Below are positions 48,524 through 57,260 of a stretch of DNA of 64,000 nt, piece by piece. The position numbers and the translations under genes are program-made. Every line of letters starts with the position of its first letter. Position 1 is the stretch's first letter. The notes under the pieces are model-generated. The model ran no database searches. It saw only the letters and a list, made by a program, of their open reading frames with translations, and was not told where the DNA came from. This stretch comes from Rhodospirillaceae bacterium (GTDB lineage: Bacteria; Pseudomonadota; Alphaproteobacteria; UBA8366). Location: the NCBI GenBank assembly GCA_002724395.1, contig PBOR01000043.1:1-64000 (forward strand), in the 5' to 3' direction.

Positions 48524-50017
48524 ATGACCGACTTTTGCCCAGATCTACGCGACCCCCAATCCAACCAAGCGGAGTTCACCGTTTCGGAACTTTCGTCTGC
48601 GCTCAAACGCACGGTGGAGGATTCATATCGCTATATACGCGTGCGCGGTGAAATATCTGGATTCAAACGCGCCGCGTCAGGCCATCTTTACATGACACTC
48701 AAAGACGAAAGCGCCGTCATAGACGGGGTGTGTTGGAAAGGGGTCGCAGGTCGTCTGTCGATCATCCCAGAGGACGGTTTGGAAGTAATTGCTTCAGGTA
48801 AAATCACGACCTATGCCGCCCGGTCAAAATATCAAATAGTTATCGAACAAATGGAAGTCGCAGGGGAGGGCGCACTCCTAAAATTGCTTGAAGACCGGCG
48901 TAAGAAACTAACCGCTGAAGGCCTGTTCGACCCCGATAGAAAACAGAACATTCCTTATCTTCCAAGCCGGATTGGAGTTGTCACATCTCCAACAGGAGCT
49001 GTAATACGTGATATATTACAGAGACTTACAGATAGGTACCCACGGCCAGTCGTCCTGTGGCCAGTTTTGGTTCAAGGGGAATCAGCAGCGCAACAACTGG
49101 CCGCCGCCATCAACGGTTTCAATAACCTCCCTAAGGACGGCCCTGTAGTGAGTCCGGACCTAATAATTGTCGCACGAGGCGGTGGCAGCCTTGAAGATCT
49201 ATGGGCCTTTAATGAGGAAATTGTCGTTCGTGCGGTAGCTGCTTCCACCATCCCAATCATATCTGCAGTAGGTCATGAAACAGACACTACCCTAATAGAT
49301 TTTGCCTCCGACAAACGAGCTGCCACACCAACCGCGGCTGCAGAAATGGCTGTGCCAGTGCGTACAGAATTACAAACGGCCGTAATGGATCTCAGCCACC
49401 GTCAGTTCGCTGCCATGGCACGACAGATTGAAGAAAAACGCGTTCGCACGGAAAGTCTAGGACGACTCTTGCCCGACCTTACAACAGTCTTAGCAGGCTA
49501 TAATCAACGACTCGACAGCGCAATCGAACGATTGTTCGTCGCCGGAGGTCGTATGATTAGAAATCACAACGGCCATGTTTCGTTACTCAGCCAGCAAATC
49601 AAGCCGCCACAACAAATTGTCTTAGAAGGCGAGCGGCGCCTGACCCGAGAGTCTCAGTCACTTTCAAACAGCGTACAAAGATTTCTCAAAAGTCAGCGAG
49701 ACCGCCTTAAGGCGTCGGGTGACTTGTTAGAGAGCCTATCATTTCAGCGAATCGTCGAACGCGGTTTCACTGTCATCTGGGATAAGTCTGGCAATCCAAT
49801 CACGTCAGCCACCGCAGCAGAGCCCGGCAAAACCGTCATTATTGAATTTGCCGATGGCAAACGCGGCGCGACGATCGCGGGAGCGGATGGCAAAAAAGAT
49901 GAGCCAGTAGACCCATCGAACCAGTCGCGGAAGAAAAAACCCTCTAAAGGGAAGAAAAAACGCCTAATTAAAGCTACAAACATAAGCCGTGAAGGACGCC
50001 AAGGAGAACTTCTGTGA
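48524..50017 (+). CDS. xseA: Exonuclease VII large subunit
   Basis: XseA is the large subunit of the single-strand-specific exonuclease VII. An N-terminal OB fold (YIRVRGEISGFKRAASGHLYMTLKDE) is followed by the catalytic domain with GVVTSPTGAVIRDIL, ARGGGSLEDLWAFNEE and ISAVGHETDTTLIDFASDKRAATPTAAAE. Then come long helices and a C-terminal ERGFTVIWDKSG repeat. The last 50 residues are lysine-rich. GTG at 48515 three codons earlier is an alternative start. The stop overlaps the M23 gene as GTGA. The small subunit xseB is not adjacent. Confidence 0.95.
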   Translation: MTDFCPDLRDPQSNQAEFTVSELSSALKRTVEDSYRYIRVRGEISGFKRAASGHLYMTLKDESAVIDGVCWKGVAGRLSIIPEDGLEVIASGKITTYAARSKYQIVIEQMEVAGEGALLKLLEDRRKKLTAEGLFDPDRKQNIPYLPSRIGVVTSPTGAVIRDILQRLTDRYPRPVVLWPVLVQGESAAQQLAAAINGFNNLPKDGPVVSPDLIIVARGGGSLEDLWAFNEEIVVRAVAASTIPIISAVGHETDTTLIDFASDKRAATPTAAAEMAVPVRTELQTAVMDLSHRQFAAMARQIEEKRVRTESLGRLLPDLTTVLAGYNQRLDSAIERLFVAGGRMIRNHNGHVSLLSQQIKPPQQIVLEGERRLTRESQSLSNSVQRFLKSQRDRLKASGDLLESLSFQRIVERGFTVIWDKSGNPITSATAAEPGKTVIIEFADGKRGATIAGADGKKDEPVDPSNQSRKKKPSKGKKKRLIKATNISREGRQGELL

Positions 50018-50832
50018 GGTGGTTTCTATTGCTTTTGTGTTTCGTCGCCACTTCTCCAAAAGCCGGAATGCTGACTCTCAATGGTAAATTTACCCAAGGC
50101 GGTTTGGTCATTGGTCAAACCGACCCAGACACAGTGGTCAAATTCGAAGGCAGACGTATTAGCGCCTCGCCAGAAGGAATCTTTATTATTGGCTTCAACC
50201 GTGACGCAAAGCCAACCGCAATCCTCGAATTAATTTACCGTGACGGCACAAAACGGCGCGAAACGTTAAAAGTCTCAAAGCGGAAATATAAAATTCAGAC
50301 AATCGACGGCCTACCGACGTTGAAAGTTACACCTCCTAAAGAAGTAAGAGAGCGTATTAAGCGGGAAACTATTATGATCCGCACCGCGCGTATGTTTGAC
50401 ACGCCGGAAACGCATTTCTTGAAGAATTGGTGGTGGCCCGCCGTTGGGCCCATTACCGGTGTTTATGGCAGCCAACGGATTTTGAACGGAAAACCTAGTC
50501 GCCCGCATTACGGCATCGACATTGCCGCTCCGGCGGGGTCAGCGGTCATTGCCCCTACATCAGGTATAATACGACTGGCCCATAAGGATATGTATTTTTC
50601 CGGCGGCACAATCATCATCGATCACGGCTATGGCCTCACCTCCGCTTTTTTGCACTTGAAAAACCTCTCTGTAAAAAAGGGCCAGCGGGTTGAACAAGGT
50701 CAAGTAATTGGGACTATCGGTTCCACAGGCCGGTCCACTGGGCCACATCTAGATTGGCGGATAAACCTGTTCAAACAGCGGCTCGACCCAGCGCTCATCA
50801 TGCCCCCCATGCCCGACGCTGCAGCTAAATAA
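50014..50832 (+). CDS. M23 (LytM-like) peptidase-fold envelope protein
   Basis: A 272-residue secreted protein with a short hydrophobic N-terminus (MRWFLLLLCFVATSPKAG), a beta-rich domain and a C-terminal LytM/M23 domain (about residues 145-262). The first zinc residues are in RPHYGIDIAAPAGS and a further His is in AFLHLKNLSVKKGQ. The usual HxH near the end reads GPHLDWRINLF, so the second His is replaced by Asp. It may cleave peptidoglycan cross-links or act as an activator. It is translationally coupled to xseA. Confidence 0.86.
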   Translation: MRWFLLLLCFVATSPKAGMLTLNGKFTQGGLVIGQTDPDTVVKFEGRRISASPEGIFIIGFNRDAKPTAILELIYRDGTKRRETLKVSKRKYKIQTIDGLPTLKVTPPKEVRERIKRETIMIRTARMFDTPETHFLKNWWWPAVGPITGVYGSQRILNGKPSRPHYGIDIAAPAGSAVIAPTSGIIRLAHKDMYFSGGTIIIDHGYGLTSAFLHLKNLSVKKGQRVEQGQVIGTIGSTGRSTGPHLDWRINLFKQRLDPALIMPPMPDAAAK

Positions 50833-51793
50833 CCGTTTCAAGCAATACGTCTATCTGATTGGCATCATCCCATTCAATTTCAACTCGCAAAGGCAGGATA
50901 TGCGAGCGCAAAGATTCAGGCACTCGCACGAAATCTTTTTCCGTCGTCACTACAATTAGCCCCGCATCGGAAGCTCGTTTAATAATTGGCTCGATATCTC
51001 GGACGTTATAAGGCTGATGATCAGCAAACTCGTGCCTTGCAGCAAGCTCACAACCAATTTCGCGCAACGTATCAAAAAACTTACTCGGCCGACCTATCCC
51101 AGCAAAAGCAATTACCGTTCTGCCGGCAATTTTATTCGTATCTCCGACGACTAACCGTGCTCCGACAATAGGTTTTCCCGTCCGGCATATTTCGAATATT
51201 CCTTTATTTTCACTCATAGGCCCAACGATGACGACCCCATCCGCACGCGCTAAGCCATCTACAATTGGCTCGCGTAAAGGTCCGGCCGGCATCAAACGAC
51301 CGTTTCCAAATTCATATGCGCCATCCACTACAATCAGAGAGAGTGTTTTTTCTAAAACCGGATTCTGAAACCCATCATCCATTATGATCGCATCGGCACC
51401 GCTTTCCACTGCCGCTAAAGCACCAGCGGACCGGTTCGCCGAAATCCAACACGGTGCTTGACGAGCAAGTAGCAGTGCTTCGTCTCCAACCTCCGACGCC
51501 GAATGCACATCTACATTCACCTTGACTGGCCCTTTTAAACTTCCGCCATATCCACGCGTTAGGAAATGCCCTTTCACGCCAAGCGCGAGAAGCCGCTTCT
51601 GGATGCCCATTGAAACGGGGGTCTTACCCGATCCACCAACGGTCACATTACCAATGCAAAAGACGGGAATGGGTAACGTTTGAGGGGTGACTATCGCGCG
51701 TCGCAATTGGGCTAATATCCGCAGAGGCCAACTCGCCGGGACAAGACACGTAGAGAGTAAGCCGCGCTTTTTCCAAAAATCAGGAGCCCGCAA
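50825..51793 (-). CDS. lpxK: Tetraacyldisaccharide 4'-kinase
   Basis: LpxK adds the 4'-phosphate to the lipid A precursor at the inner membrane. The 322-residue protein starts MRAPDFW, as in the family, from a TTG codon. It has an early hydrophobic segment, the P-loop VGGSGKTPVS, LTRGYGGSLKGP and DDGFQNP. It overlaps waaA by 14 bases. The order msbA-DUF374-waaA-lpxK is a conserved alphaproteobacterial lipid A block. Its end overlaps the M23 gene on the other strand by eight bases. Confidence 0.95.
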   Translation of the reverse strand: MRAPDFWKKRGLLSTCLVPASWPLRILAQLRRAIVTPQTLPIPVFCIGNVTVGGSGKTPVSMGIQKRLLALGVKGHFLTRGYGGSLKGPVKVNVDVHSASEVGDEALLLARQAPCWISANRSAGALAAVESGADAIIMDDGFQNPVLEKTLSLIVVDGAYEFGNGRLMPAGPLREPIVDGLARADGVVIVGPMSENKGIFEICRTGKPIVGARLVVGDTNKIAGRTVIAFAGIGRPSKFFDTLREIGCELAARHEFADHQPYNVRDIEPIIKRASDAGLIVVTTEKDFVRVPESLRSHILPLRVEIEWDDANQIDVLLETVI

Positions 51794-53075
51794 CGCCGCC
51801 TCCTCTCAGGGCTTCGTGCACAGCGGGGGCTATTGCTGCATAGACACGATCGACTACGCCCCGATTAGTTTCCGCGACAGCTGCAGCGCGCGCAGTTTGA
51901 CGTGCTAAAAGCCCGCGGTCCTCGAATAATTCTCGAATAGCATGGGCTAATTCCTGCGCCGTTCCGACAACTACAGAACCATGACTTGATTCCAATGCAG
52001 CTGCAACGGATGAGAAATTCTCCATATCCGGCCCATGGATAACAGCACACCCCAGCTGGGCTGCCTCCAAAGGATTGTGCCCACCGTGGCGTGACATACT
52101 GCCACCAATATAGGAAATTCGAGCAAGCCTATAAAAAAGGCCCAACTCCCCTAAAGTATCAGCGATATAAATTGCGGTATCCAATTCGATTCGTTTGCCT
52201 GTGGAACGCCGAATGCAATTGTGGCCGCGCTGGGAAAGCGTCGTTTCGATTTTTACCGCTCGGCTTGGATGCCTAGGAACTATAATCGTCAACAATTCTG
52301 GGATATCAGCCAAAAGTGCTGTATGAGCGCTGGATGCCAGCACCTCTTCCCCCGCATGAGTACTTGCAGCCACCCAAACCGGCCGGGTCCCTATTTCACT
52401 TTGCAATGCCTCTAGGTCTTGCTCCACAAACGCGAGAGGAGCCGCCGAATATTTTAAATTGCCGACACACGAAACATTCATTGCGCCTAAATTCTGCAAT
52501 AGTTCTGCTTGGTATTCGGTTTGGGCCAAACATAGGCGAAACCCAGAAATCAAATGTTTGACCATCCCGTCCATTCGTTGCCAAGCACGGAGCGAATTAG
52601 CAGACATCCGAGCATTTACTAATAGCGCAGGGATGTCGCGACGCTTAGTTTCGAAAATAAGATTGGGCCAAAACTCGGATTCTATCCAGATCGCAATATC
52701 GGGCTTCCAATGATTTAAGAATCGTTTCACCCATTGCGGGCAGTCCAAAGGTAGATACTGATGAAATCCCCGGTTAGGTAATCGGTCCTTAAGGTATGAG
52801 GCAGACGTTACAGTGCCCGTTGTTACCAATATTCTTAGTTCCAGATTTTCCGATAGTAATTTTTCAATAAGAATCAATGCCGACTGAGCTTCACCGACAC
52901 TAGCGGCATGCAGCCAAGCCATTGGCCCTTCGGGCCGCGATAGGGAAGCGATCCCTTCACGCTCTCCGATCCGCGTGGCGTCCTCCTTGCCTTTTGCCAA
53001 TCGGTGGCGGAGCAATAATCGCGCCATAGGCATCGCGATTCTCGTAAAACCACGATACAGCGAAAGCCCACTCAT
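51780..53075 (-). CDS. waaA: 3-deoxy-D-manno-octulosonic acid transferase
   Basis: WaaA (KdtA) adds Kdo residues to the lipid A precursor. The protein has the GT30 pattern: an N-terminal membrane-anchor-like region (LYRGFTRIAMPMARLLL), then AWLHAASVGEAQSA with the catalytic Glu. IWIESEFWPNLIFE, AASTHAGEEV and SYIGGSMSRHGGHNPLEAAQLG follow. The ATG overlaps the DUF374 stop as TAATG. Length 431 is normal. Confidence 0.95.
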   Translation of the reverse strand: MSGLSLYRGFTRIAMPMARLLLRHRLAKGKEDATRIGEREGIASLSRPEGPMAWLHAASVGEAQSALILIEKLLSENLELRILVTTGTVTSASYLKDRLPNRGFHQYLPLDCPQWVKRFLNHWKPDIAIWIESEFWPNLIFETKRRDIPALLVNARMSANSLRAWQRMDGMVKHLISGFRLCLAQTEYQAELLQNLGAMNVSCVGNLKYSAAPLAFVEQDLEALQSEIGTRPVWVAASTHAGEEVLASSAHTALLADIPELLTIIVPRHPSRAVKIETTLSQRGHNCIRRSTGKRIELDTAIYIADTLGELGLFYRLARISYIGGSMSRHGGHNPLEAAQLGCAVIHGPDMENFSSVAAALESSHGSVVVGTAQELAHAIRELFEDRGLLARQTARAAAVAETNRGVVDRVYAAIAPAVHEALRGGGVAGS

Positions 53076-53797
53076 TAGTTCGATCCAGGCTGGACGCCCT
53101 CTGGCGGCGCCGGGTCCGTAGCAGAATTACCGAGCAAATCATCCGCCCTATCAGTAATTTTTTGAAGTGTATTCTCAAGCAATAATCGTTTTTCCTCCTT
53201 CATTTTAGCATCTGCGGTCTTCGGTACATCGATAGGATCACCCCAAATGAACACACCGCGGCAAAAAGGCAAAGGGAGATTAAAACGGTCCCAACTCGAG
53301 AAAACTTTGCGCGGACGGCAGGCGTAGGTCAGCGGAATAATCGGCACACCGCCCATTATAGCTAGTGAAATTACGCCCTCCTTTGCCCGCATGCGCGGCC
53401 CGCGCGGACCATCTGGCGTCACAGCAATCACCTCGCCACGACGTAATAACCTGACGATCTCCAATGCGGCGCCGGCCCCACCCCGACTTTTAGAACCCAC
53501 TACCGTTTTTGCGCCAAAATACCCAATCGAACGACTGACCAACTGTCCATCTCTATGTCCGGAGATCAATACATGCACTCGATCCGGATAGCGCCACGCG
53601 AGAAACATCATTAATAGGCGACCATGCCAGAAACCAACGATGAAAGGTTTTTTTTCCGCCAGCCACCTCTCCGGAAGCTCCTGACCAAGAACTTGCCACC
53701 TACCGGTCCAGGCTAATAGCTGCATATATAACGCCACTGCCAAACCAATAATCCGTTGGGTGGCATTCGAGCGGATGATTAATTTTAAAAACCTCAT
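53075..53797 (-). CDS. DUF374 lysophospholipid acyltransferase-family protein
   Basis: A 240-residue acyltransferase-like protein. The conserved features are FWHGRLLMMFLAWR (an HxxxxM-type form of the acyltransferase HX4D block), ISGHRDGQLVSRSIGYFGAKTV and VIAVTPDGPRGPRM. This family lies in lipid A operons of alphaproteobacteria and has been linked to lipid A acylation, but I do not assign a specific substrate. It begins one base after the msbA stop and ends overlapping waaA. Confidence 0.86.
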   Translation of the reverse strand: MRFLKLIIRSNATQRIIGLAVALYMQLLAWTGRWQVLGQELPERWLAEKKPFIVGFWHGRLLMMFLAWRYPDRVHVLISGHRDGQLVSRSIGYFGAKTVVGSKSRGGAGAALEIVRLLRRGEVIAVTPDGPRGPRMRAKEGVISLAIMGGVPIIPLTYACRPRKVFSSWDRFNLPLPFCRGVFIWGDPIDVPKTADAKMKEEKRLLLENTLQKITDRADDLLGNSATDPAPPEGVQPGSN

Positions 53798-53798
53798 T

Positions 53799-55634
53799 TT
53801 AAGGCTCTACCGCGTCCACCACCGTCTCATCGGACTTGTTCAGTGCGGCATTATCTTCGAATTGAATACGGCACAATTGGGCATATAAACCATCATTAGC
53901 AAGTAAAGAAGTGTGCGTACCTTGTTCCAAAACAGTACCTTCGTTCAAAACAACTATTAAATCCGCCTTAGTGACCGTAGACAGACGGTGCGCGATTACC
54001 AATGTCGTGCGTCCTGCCATCAATCGACTCAAAGCCGCTTGAACCTGGCGTTCAGAGGTCGCGTCCAGGGCCGACGTTGCCTCATCTAACAACAGTATCG
54101 GCGCGTTCCGAAGCATCGCGCGCGCAATCGAAATACGTTGCCGTTCACCACCGGAGAGTTTTACTCCGCGCTCACCTACATAGGTGTCATAGCCTTCGGA
54201 AAGTTGCATTATAAAATCATGGGCAACAGCGCCCTTTGCAGCAGCAATAATGTCTTCATCTAAAAAGTCCGGACAGCCATAAGCAATATTTGCCTTAATT
54301 GTATCGTTAAAAAGGATAGAATCTTGACTAACAAAGGCGATTTGCGCTCGTAATGAATCCAGAGTGACATCCCTCACATCCACGTCGTCGATTTTGACAG
54401 CTCCCATTGCAACGTCATAAAAGCGTGGAATCATATTAAGCATCGTCGACTTGCCAGCGCCGGACGGCCCAACCAAAGCGACAGTCTTACCGGCTGGTAT
54501 CCTTATATCAATATTTTTAAGGGCGGCTTTCTCATCTTCATATGCGAATTCAACATTAACGAACTCAACCTCACCTTCAGTAACGTGTAGCGTTTTTGCA
54601 TCCGGCTTACTGACTATCGATGGCTTATAATCGATGATGCTAAATACCCTTTCCGCCGCCGCCATGCCCTGCTGCAAACTCGCATTGAGATTGGCAAGTG
54701 CCCGCACCGGCTGATAAGCAACAATCATGGCAAGGAAGAAAGTCACAAATTGGCCCGCATCGATTGCAAGTGAATTATTAGTACCTTGCGTAATCACGTG
54801 ATAGCCAGCAAAGCCAAGTATGCCACCACCGGCAATACCAATCATTAATTCCATGATTGGATATGTGCGCGAGCGGGTACGTCCCGCCTTGTAGTGAAGA
54901 GAGAATAGCTCTTCAAATGCGTTCGACGCCCTACCGCGTTCAAATTCTTCCATTCCATCGGCCTTAACCTGACGCATGCCTTTGAAAACTTCATCCAAAA
55001 AACTCGTAATACTACCAATGCGCTGCTGGGTGTGATCGGAGATCCTTCGCATCCGCTTGCCAATATAAACAATAGGATAGACACTCGCTGGGAAAACAAA
55101 CAAAACCATAAGAGCCAATTGCCAGTGGGTGTGAAACATTACACCTATAAGCACTATGACTTTGAGAAGATCACGACCTATGCCGGTGAAAGACTTGGTC
55201 ACCGCATCCCGTAAAAAAAGTAAGTCAATCGTAAACCGAGACATTAATTTACCGGTCGCATCTCCGTGAATATAGGCGAGATCCGCACTGACAATTCGAT
55301 CAAACATTTCATTTTGCAGCGCAACGTCTACACGCAGGCCAGTTTTTTGCATCAAAACAGTCTGACCGTAACTCGCAAACCCCTTCACCAAGCATGTAAT
55401 AAAAAAAAGAATTGGCAATAAAACCGCTTGCTGCCTATCGCCACCTCGAAGCACATCGTTTATCGCCGGCTCAAGCATCTTGACCTGCCAACCGGTAGCC
55501 AATGCCACAACCACCATCAATAAAATCGCCATCGATATCTTACCCAGATGGTCGCCGAGATAATTTCTCATTATCCGTCCGGCAAGTTCCCATGTAGATT
55601 TATTGAATTGGAATTTTGGGGCTTTTTTTGCCAC
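53799..55634 (-). CDS. msbA: Lipid A export ABC transporter MsbA-like
   Basis: A 611-residue half-transporter with a six-span membrane domain fused to an ATPase. The ATPase shows Walker A (GPSGAGKSTMLN), the Q-loop FVSQDSILFND, signature LSGGERQRISIARAML, Walker B ILLLDEATSALD and the H-loop VIAHRLST. Its place before DUF374, waaA and lpxK supports lipid A-core flipping as the substrate. The start is GTG (MAKKAPKF). A 650-base gap lies upstream and presumably holds the operon promoter, which I could not pinpoint. Confidence 0.93.
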   Translation of the reverse strand: MAKKAPKFQFNKSTWELAGRIMRNYLGDHLGKISMAILLMVVVALATGWQVKMLEPAINDVLRGGDRQQAVLLPILFFITCLVKGFASYGQTVLMQKTGLRVDVALQNEMFDRIVSADLAYIHGDATGKLMSRFTIDLLFLRDAVTKSFTGIGRDLLKVIVLIGVMFHTHWQLALMVLFVFPASVYPIVYIGKRMRRISDHTQQRIGSITSFLDEVFKGMRQVKADGMEEFERGRASNAFEELFSLHYKAGRTRSRTYPIMELMIGIAGGGILGFAGYHVITQGTNNSLAIDAGQFVTFFLAMIVAYQPVRALANLNASLQQGMAAAERVFSIIDYKPSIVSKPDAKTLHVTEGEVEFVNVEFAYEDEKAALKNIDIRIPAGKTVALVGPSGAGKSTMLNMIPRFYDVAMGAVKIDDVDVRDVTLDSLRAQIAFVSQDSILFNDTIKANIAYGCPDFLDEDIIAAAKGAVAHDFIMQLSEGYDTYVGERGVKLSGGERQRISIARAMLRNAPILLLDEATSALDATSERQVQAALSRLMAGRTTLVIAHRLSTVTKADLIVVLNEGTVLEQGTHTSLLANDGLYAQLCRIQFEDNAALNKSDETVVDAVEP

Positions 55635-56284
55635 TCGGGCACCTCATTCAATCGAGCGAGAGGGGGAATGTGAAGTCCGCCTAATATTTCGCACCGCCTC
55701 GTTTAGAGTATTGTCAAGCAATTGCCAAGATTTTGCTTCACCGTGGCCAGGCACTGAACTCAGTAATGATCAGCGTATATATTTAAAATCTTCTTTTAGA
55801 ATGTGTTTCAGGCATTTGAACCTGATTGCCTTTCTAGGCAGTCAAAATAAGTTTTTCATACTATTATGTGACATGAATAGTCCGTAAACTATAGATCAAT
55901 ACCGAAGATAATTGATCTTCATAATTGACAATATACACGCTGGAGATGGGATTGTAAGCGTTTCAGAATGCAGCCTTATTGCATAACTTCCAAAATATTA
56001 TAATTTTAATCCTTTACCCTCGGTTGTTTAACGTATCGTTTACGCGAAGCGACTAGACAATATTATATGATTATTATAGAGAATTTCATGACGGAAAAGG
56101 CGATTACAAAGCTCACGGGAAGACGATTCATCCAATTCAGAGGAGAGGTTCTGATAACAAATTGTCCCTCATGTCCAAATTTTTTCAAGAAAGAGCCAAA
56201 ATCCCGCCTAATTACGATATTTGGCACGGTGAATGCATGTTGTTTTTGAGATGTTAGTCAATGCTCATTTTAGGGTAAAAATAC
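55635..56284. other. A+T-rich intergenic region, no firm gene
   Basis: This 650-base stretch separates the divergent msbA and surface-antigen genes. It is A+T-rich and contains overlapping small palindromes near 55890-55920. A 60-codon frame at 56067-56249 contains a CPSC motif but lacks a Shine-Dalgarno sequence and recognisable homology, so I do not call it. Promoters for both neighbours are expected here. Confidence 0.5.
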
Positions 56285-56758
56285 ATGAAATCAATACTTT
56301 GCGTCAGCGCTGTTTTGGTTGCCCTCTGCGGCTGCCAGACGACAACCGATCGTGACAATAAATTAGCGGCGTCGACAATTTTAGGCGCAGCTACAGGAAT
56401 CATAATTGCCTCTCAATTCTATGGCTCTGGCTCTAGCGGGGCTATTGCAAAGATTTTCATCGGTACGGCCGGCGCAATAGGCGGTTATTACCTAGCTCAG
56501 GAGCTATTGCCCCCTGAGAAGGAAGCTTTAGCCGAGGCAGCTTATAAAAGTCTAGAATCTTCAAAAATTGGCGAAACCGTAAGCTGGCATAACGAAGATA
56601 CAGGAAACTCCGGCACTTTCACACCAACCCGGGAGTTCACCGACAAGCGCGGTAGACGTTGTCGAAACTTCAAATCTAGTATTACCGTCAACATGGAAAC
56701 CGCAAACTCCAAGGCTTCCGCATGCCGAATAACCGATAGCGCGTGGCGCGCGGTTTAA
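56285..56758 (+). CDS. 17-kDa surface antigen-type lipoprotein (RT0821/Lpp0805 family)
   Basis: A 157-residue outer-membrane-type lipoprotein. The signal ends in LVALCGC (lipobox-like). A glycine-rich segment follows with ASTILGAATGIIIAS and IFIGTAGAIGGYYLA, as in glycine-zipper proteins. The C-terminal domain has GETVSWHNEDTGNSGTFTPTREF and RRCRNFKSSITVN, the pattern of RT0821/Lpp0805 surface proteins. The role is unknown beyond envelope location. It is monocistronic. A strong hairpin 33 bases downstream is oriented for the opposite strand. Confidence 0.85.
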   Translation: MKSILCVSAVLVALCGCQTTTDRDNKLAASTILGAATGIIIASQFYGSGSSGAIAKIFIGTAGAIGGYYLAQELLPPEKEALAEAAYKSLESSKIGETVSWHNEDTGNSGTFTPTREFTDKRGRRCRNFKSSITVNMETANSKASACRITDSAWRAV

Positions 56759-56778
56759 CTTGCACCTTAATTAATATT

Positions 56779-56812
56779 AAAAAAAAGAATGGGCCGCGCT
56801 ATTACGCGGCCC
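56779..56812 (-). terminator. Rho-independent terminator (minus strand)
   Basis: A perfect 8-base stem, GGGCCGCG (56791-56798) with CGCGGCCC (56805-56812), has loop CTATTA. On the minus strand it is followed after ATTC by eight T (A-run 56779-56786). There is no matching T-run on the plus strand, so it is directional and ends transcription coming from the right. Confidence 0.75.
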
Positions 56813-56913
56813 AAGTTTAGGGAGGAAACGCCCAAGAGAGCGCAGATCTTACAACATTGCGCCGCAGCAAAGCTTGGACAACCTGTATGCTGCATTGCAA
56901 TATATGACAGGTT
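56779..56913 (-). ncRNA. Candidate small RNA with CCTCCC loop
   Basis: On the minus strand there is a series of hairpins ending in a Rho-independent terminator. From 5' to 3' they are AACCTGT/ACAGGTT (56913-56880), TTGC/GCAA within 56870-56850, then GTTT/AAAC (56829-56815) closing a CCTCCCT loop. The last is the 8-base terminator stem. A CCUCCC loop could pair with Shine-Dalgarno sequences, as in several alphaproteobacterial trans-acting small RNAs. No protein gene on this strand explains the terminator. The 5' end and promoter are not determined; the limits given are approximate. Confidence 0.45.
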
Positions 56914-57260
56914 ATTCCTGGCCGAACAACCCCTCATGTAACAGAAATAGTAAATTAAAATAATATTGCGCTGCAAGAATGCTATGCGCAATACATTGGC
57001 TCATAATCTCGGCATGGCGCAACTAAGCCCAAATTTGCGTCGAGACATAAAATTTTTCTGACGCTATGATCATGAACTTTTCTCAAAGGACCCATAGTGC
57101 GAACTATGGAAGCACAATAGACAAAAGACGTTTTTAAGCCGCTTATTTTGCAACTATTAAAGAGTTGCATTGAAGTCCGGCAACAAAAAATCCTTAACCG
57201 CTCATCTCAAAAACTAATTACACCTTGGTGAAGACGGGTTAATCATGCATTCTTCCGCCC

